From assembly GCA_011772275.1 (NCBI GenBank), contig WVZU01000381.1:1-7960 (forward strand): a stretch of DNA of 7,960 nt. Direction: 5' to 3'. Positions 4,816 through 7,960 of the stretch are shown here, piece after piece (the first letter of the stretch is position 1; the number at the start of each line of letters is the position of its first letter). Below the pieces are notes generated by a model, which saw only the letters and a list, made by a program, of their open reading frames with translations, was not told where the DNA came from and made no database searches. The stretch comes from Planctomycetales bacterium (lineage in GTDB: Bacteria > Planctomycetota > Planctomycetia > Pirellulales > UBA7805). Position numbers and translations under genes: made by a program.

Positions 4816-6779
4816 GGCAGCTTATGTTCCCATCGTGTGGTCCATCGTGTGGTCGTCAGGGGCCTTTTCACCTTCCCCTTTGGCGGCGCCAGTTAGCGGG
4901 ATGGCTGCTACTGTCTTGTGCCCTCAGCCTTTCCATGGCCGGCTGTTCTCGGCCCGTGACGGCCGAGCCCAGCGAAAATGACAAGGGGGTCGCTGTGGAG
5001 CCGCCAAGCGAGCGGAAAGCGGGCCGACGGTCGGGGGCTGAGTTGGAGGGGGAAGAGGAGGCGGGAGACCACCCTTTTCCTCGCCGGGTCGACGCGCCGT
5101 CGCTGGAGGGGGGTGCGGGATGGATCAACACGGCCGCCCCGCTGAGCTTGCGTGGTCTGCGCGGCAAATTCGTACTGCTCGACTTCTGGACGTACTGTTG
5201 CATCAACTGCTTGCATGTGCTTCCCGAGCTCAAAAAGCTGGAACATGCCTACCCCAACCAGCTGGTTGTGATTGGTGTCCATTCGGCCAAGTTCGATACC
5301 GAAAAGCTGTCTGAAAACATCCGCCAGGCGGTGCTGCGCTACGAAATCGAACACCCGGTTGTCAACGACTCGGAAATGCTCATCTGGCGTCGTTTTGGGA
5401 TCAGCGGCTGGCCTGCCCTGCGGGTGATCGATCCGGAAGGGAAACTGATTGCGGCCCACGGTGGTGAAATCGATTTCGAATCGCTGGACCGGTTTTTCCG
5501 GATGGCGATTCCCTTTTACAAGCGAAAAGGATTGCTGGACGAGACGCCCCTGGAATTTGAACTGGAAAGCCACCGTCAGGTGCCCTCCCCCCTCCGCTAT
5601 CCGGGAAAACTGCTGGCCGATGCCCCCACCGACCGGCTTTACATCGCCGACAGTGGCCACCACCGTATCGTGGTGACAGATCTGGCCGGCAAGTGGATCG
5701 ACACGATCGGGACCGGTCAGGCCGGACGAGAAGACGGATCTTACGAAGAGGCAACTTTCTGTCACCCGCAAGGATTGGCCCTGCTCGGTCAGACGCTTTA
5801 CGTCTGCGATACGCAGAATCATTTGATCCGCAAGATCGACCTGGCCACCCGGCAGGTCCGCACGGTGGCGGGGACCGGGCAGCAGAACCGGGGTATCTGG
5901 CCGGGCATGGATCAGCTGGACTTGCGGCAGCCTTTGGACGAATCAAAATTTCCCTCGCGCTGGGCCAGCCCGCCCCGCAAGATTCCCCTCGGCAGTCCCT
6001 GGGCAGTCCATGTGCACGACGGCCACCTGTACATCGCCATGGCCGGTCCTCACCAGATCTGGCGGATGTCGCTGGACGAAAAATGGATCGAAGTTTACGC
6101 AGGCAACGGCCGCGAGGACATAGTTGATGGGCGGCGGGTCCCCGCAGTTCCCCCGCGGCTCGACCGCTCAGGTTTCGACAGCACCTACAGCAGTTTTGCT
6201 CAACCCAGCGGCTTGGCCTCCGATGGCCAGTGGTTGTTTGTCGCCGATACCGAGGGGAGTTCCATCCGGGCCGTGCCTTTGGATCCCCGGCAGGCGGTGG
6301 AAACGATCATTGGGACCTCGGAACTGCCCGGTTCGCGCCTGTTCATTTTTGGCGATCGGGACGGCAAGGGTCTGCTGCAGACCGCGGGTGCGGCATTCAA
6401 CTTTCGCGCCCGGCCCGCTGACGCCACGGAAGGGCCTCTGTTGCAGCACGCGATTGGGATCGCTTATCGCGACGGCCAGCTGTATGTCGCCGACACCTAC
6501 AACAATAAGATCAAGCAGATTGACCTGAAGGATCGATCGTGCCGTACGATCGCCGGTACGGGCGAGGCCGGGGCCGACGATGGGGAACCAACTTTTGACG
6601 AACCGGCCGGGTTGTCGATCGCCGGCAAGAGGTTATTCGTGGCCGACACCAACAACCATCTGATTCGCACGGTCGATCTGGAGGGCAACTTTACAGTTGC
6701 CACGCTGTCGATGGTGGGGCTGGCCGAGCCCGGTCGGCCGCGGGGCGAATCATCTGCCGATGGCGACGCTGCCCGGTAA
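4809..6779 (+). CDS. NHLRC2-like lipoprotein: thioredoxin-like domain plus six-bladed NHL propeller
   Basis: The predicted protein has 656 residues. A lipoprotein signal has arginines at 26-27, a hydrophobic stretch (29-44) and lipobox SMAGC with the lipidated Cys at 46. An acidic linker follows (about 52-90). The thioredoxin-like domain (about 95-240) holds FWTYCCINCLHVLPEL, with CxxC at C131 and C134, an extra C130, and a likely cis-proline at P202 in SGWP. Six NHL-type blades follow at about 265-303, 319-358, 397-436, 465-503, 548-587 and 599-630, with signatures such as LYVADTYNNKIKQIDL and LFVADTNNHLIRTVDL. The CCINC motif, GVHSAKF, YIAMAGPHQIW and the FGDRDGKG loop all match human NHLRC2. 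The C-terminal beta-domain of NHLRC2 is absent: the protein stops about 25 residues after the last blade. It probably sits outside the cytoplasmic membrane. The presence of CxxC suggests thiol-disulfide activity, but this is inferred. The partner is unknown. It is convergent with the HtrA gene. Confidence 0.93.
   Translation: MQRQLMFPSCGPSCGRQGPFHLPLWRRQLAGWLLLSCALSLSMAGCSRPVTAEPSENDKGVAVEPPSERKAGRRSGAELEGEEEAGDHPFPRRVDAPSLEGGAGWINTAAPLSLRGLRGKFVLLDFWTYCCINCLHVLPELKKLEHAYPNQLVVIGVHSAKFDTEKLSENIRQAVLRYEIEHPVVNDSEMLIWRRFGISGWPALRVIDPEGKLIAAHGGEIDFESLDRFFRMAIPFYKRKGLLDETPLEFELESHRQVPSPLRYPGKLLADAPTDRLYIADSGHHRIVVTDLAGKWIDTIGTGQAGREDGSYEEATFCHPQGLALLGQTLYVCDTQNHLIRKIDLATRQVRTVAGTGQQNRGIWPGMDQLDLRQPLDESKFPSRWASPPRKIPLGSPWAVHVHDGHLYIAMAGPHQIWRMSLDEKWIEVYAGNGREDIVDGRRVPAVPPRLDRSGFDSTYSSFAQPSGLASDGQWLFVADTEGSSIRAVPLDPRQAVETIIGTSELPGSRLFIFGDRDGKGLLQTAGAAFNFRARPADATEGPLLQHAIGIAYRDGQLYVADTYNNKIKQIDLKDRSCRTIAGTGEAGADDGEPTFDEPAGLSIAGKRLFVADTNNHLIRTVDLEGNFTVATLSMVGLAEPGRPRGESSADGDAAR
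4831..4854 (+). repeat. Exact 12-bp tandem duplication in the signal-peptide region
   Basis: CATCGTGTGGTC occurs twice back to back (4831-4842 and 4843-4854). It lies in frame and encodes PSCGPSCG at residues 8-15 of the thioredoxin-NHL lipoprotein, ahead of the hydrophobic core. This looks like a recent slippage duplication that keeps the frame. Confidence 0.8.
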
Positions 6780-6781
6780 GC

Positions 6782-7960
6782 TCAATCCCCCGCTTCCAGC
6801 ACGACGGATACGTCGATCCGCTGCCCCGCTCGGATGATAGTCACGGTAACCGTCTTGCCTGGCGGGTTGGATTCGATCAGGTCCAGAAACTGATCTGCAC
6901 TGGTCACGGCCACGCCCCCCACGGCCAAGATGCGGTCCGCCGCGCTGCGGTCGACATAGGTCTGTTCGTATACAAAGGGACCCTGCCGGCGACGTTTTTT
7001 GACCAGCCGAAAACCTTGCAGTCCCGCTTTGTCGGCGGGTCCTCCGTCGACCGTGGCGGCGATCACCAGTCCGTTTTCCGTTTCCACGACCCGCGAAATG
7101 CCGATTTCGGCCCGAGTCACTCGACCACGCCGCACCAGCTGGGGCACAATCCGCCGTACGGCGCTGACCGGTATCGCAAAACCCACCCCGGCGCTCTGCC
7201 CCGTTCGACTGGCAATCGCCGTATTGACGCCAATCAATTCGCCGCGGCTGTCCAGCAACGGGCCGCCCGAGTTGCCCGGATTGATGGCGGCATCGGTTTG
7301 GATGATGGATCGAATTGCCCTCTGATTCCGTGCGCGGATTACCCGATTCAAGCTGGAAATAATCCCCACGGTCAGTGTCCGTTCCAGCCCGAACGGATTG
7401 CCGATGGCGAACACGCGCTGTCCCACTTGAAGAGCGGTCGAGTCGCCCAGGGTTACGGGGAACAGCGATTCGGGTGGCGCGTCGATCTGCAGGACCGCCA
7501 GGTCGGTCGTGGCATCCACACCCACGGGACGAGCATCGTAGGTTGCCCCGTCGAACAGGGTGACCTGGATCTCGCGGGAACCTTCCACGACATGAAAGTT
7601 GGTCAGAATATGACCCTGCTTGTCCAATACGGATCCCGAACCGGCACCTTCGGAGGGGGTTTCGAACATAAAAAACGGATCCGCGCGCACAGAGCGGGTG
7701 TTGATATTGACCACGCTGCGATTGACCCGTTCGTAGACCCCCACATTCACGCGTTCCTCGGGTGTCAGTTGAGCAGCGTGGGTCTGGTTGGCCAGCATCA
7801 TCTCGGCGTCATGGGCTGCCGCCACGCGGTGATCGGACAAATCGACGACACGGCCGCCTGCTGCCACGGCCGTTTCGGTTTTGTCAAGCCATCCTTTGCC
7901 GGTTTCCGGTGGGGCCGCTACCGGAGTTGGCAAGAGGCGCGCAATGGCCAGACCGGCCAT
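6782..7960 (-). CDS. HtrA/Deg-type serine protease with one PDZ domain, probably 5'-partial
   Basis: This is a trypsin-fold (S1C, HtrA/DegP-like) protease, usually periplasmic or membrane-anchored and acting in protein quality control. Counting the ATG at the window edge as residue 1, the catalytic triad is complete: H123 in LTNFHVVEG, D153 in TTDLAVLQID, and S231 in NPGNSGGPLLD. The protease domain spans about 75-275. One PDZ domain follows (about 284-390); within it, after GLQ, a basic insert of about 25 residues (316-341, with KKRRRQGPFVY) precedes the usual D-ILAVGG strand. There is no second PDZ. The first residues, MAGLAIARLLP, look like the tail of a signal or membrane helix, so the true start probably lies beyond position 7960. 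An uncharacterised linker (about 15-70) precedes the protease domain. The stop codon is 2 bp from the stop of the opposing thioredoxin-NHL gene. Family is certain; substrates and exact orthology (DegP, DegQ or DegS) are not. Confidence 0.94.
   Translation of the reverse strand: MAGLAIARLLPTPVAAPPETGKGWLDKTETAVAAGGRVVDLSDHRVAAAHDAEMMLANQTHAAQLTPEERVNVGVYERVNRSVVNINTRSVRADPFFMFETPSEGAGSGSVLDKQGHILTNFHVVEGSREIQVTLFDGATYDARPVGVDATTDLAVLQIDAPPESLFPVTLGDSTALQVGQRVFAIGNPFGLERTLTVGIISSLNRVIRARNQRAIRSIIQTDAAINPGNSGGPLLDSRGELIGVNTAIASRTGQSAGVGFAIPVSAVRRIVPQLVRRGRVTRAEIGISRVVETENGLVIAATVDGGPADKAGLQGFRLVKKRRRQGPFVYEQTYVDRSAADRILAVGGVAVTSADQFLDLIESNPPGKTVTVTIIRAGQRIDVSVVLEAGD

Noticed and set aside
4908..5822. 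304-codon open frame on the minus strand
   Set aside because: It lies wholly antisense to the thioredoxin and first NHL blades, whose protein motifs are unmistakable. The translation resembles no family and reflects the codon bias of the sense strand.

Overview
The window looks like a chromosomal segment of a planctomycete (Pirellulales-like), judged from gene content and not from any marker gene. It is moderately GC-rich by eye. It holds a zinc-ribbon/acidic/single-membrane-helix protein, a secreted DUF1573 protein, a thioredoxin-NHL lipoprotein of the NHLRC2 type, and an HtrA protease whose PDZ domain carries a basic insertion. Each of these is a type I associate with planctomycete genomes; the assignment is inference. 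I see no insertion sequence, integrase, phage gene, CRISPR array, tRNA or rRNA.

Layout. Positions 2-1210 (+) hold the C-terminal four fifths of an M32 metallocarboxypeptidase that enters from the left edge. Positions 1211-1519 are a gene-free spacer with several hairpins and a REP-like inverted repeat. Positions 1520-3091 (+) encode the zinc-ribbon membrane protein. This meets, tail to tail with 2 bp between the stops, a DUF1573 secreted protein on the minus strand (4110-3094). Positions 4111-4808 are a 698-bp divergent spacer with no convincing gene but several hairpins, one followed by six T's. Positions 4809-6779 (+) encode the thioredoxin-NHL lipoprotein. It again meets a minus-strand gene, an HtrA-like serine protease (7960-6782), tail to tail with 2 bp between stops. 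The protease runs to the right edge and is probably cut at its N-terminus.

How the genes may fit together. Three of the five products are predicted to act outside the cytoplasmic membrane: the DUF1573 protein by its signal peptide, the thioredoxin-NHL protein by its lipobox, and HtrA by family. The zinc-ribbon protein is predicted to span the membrane. This suggests an envelope theme (redox activity, protein quality control), but the genes alternate in strand and cannot form one operon, so functional linkage is only weakly supported. I do not see a clear new multi-gene system. The points most worth a second look are the NHLRC2-like lipoprotein that lacks the family's C-terminal domain, the zinc-ribbon transmembrane protein of unknown role, the REP-like element, the large divergent spacer, and the two convergent pairs with identical 2-bp gaps.
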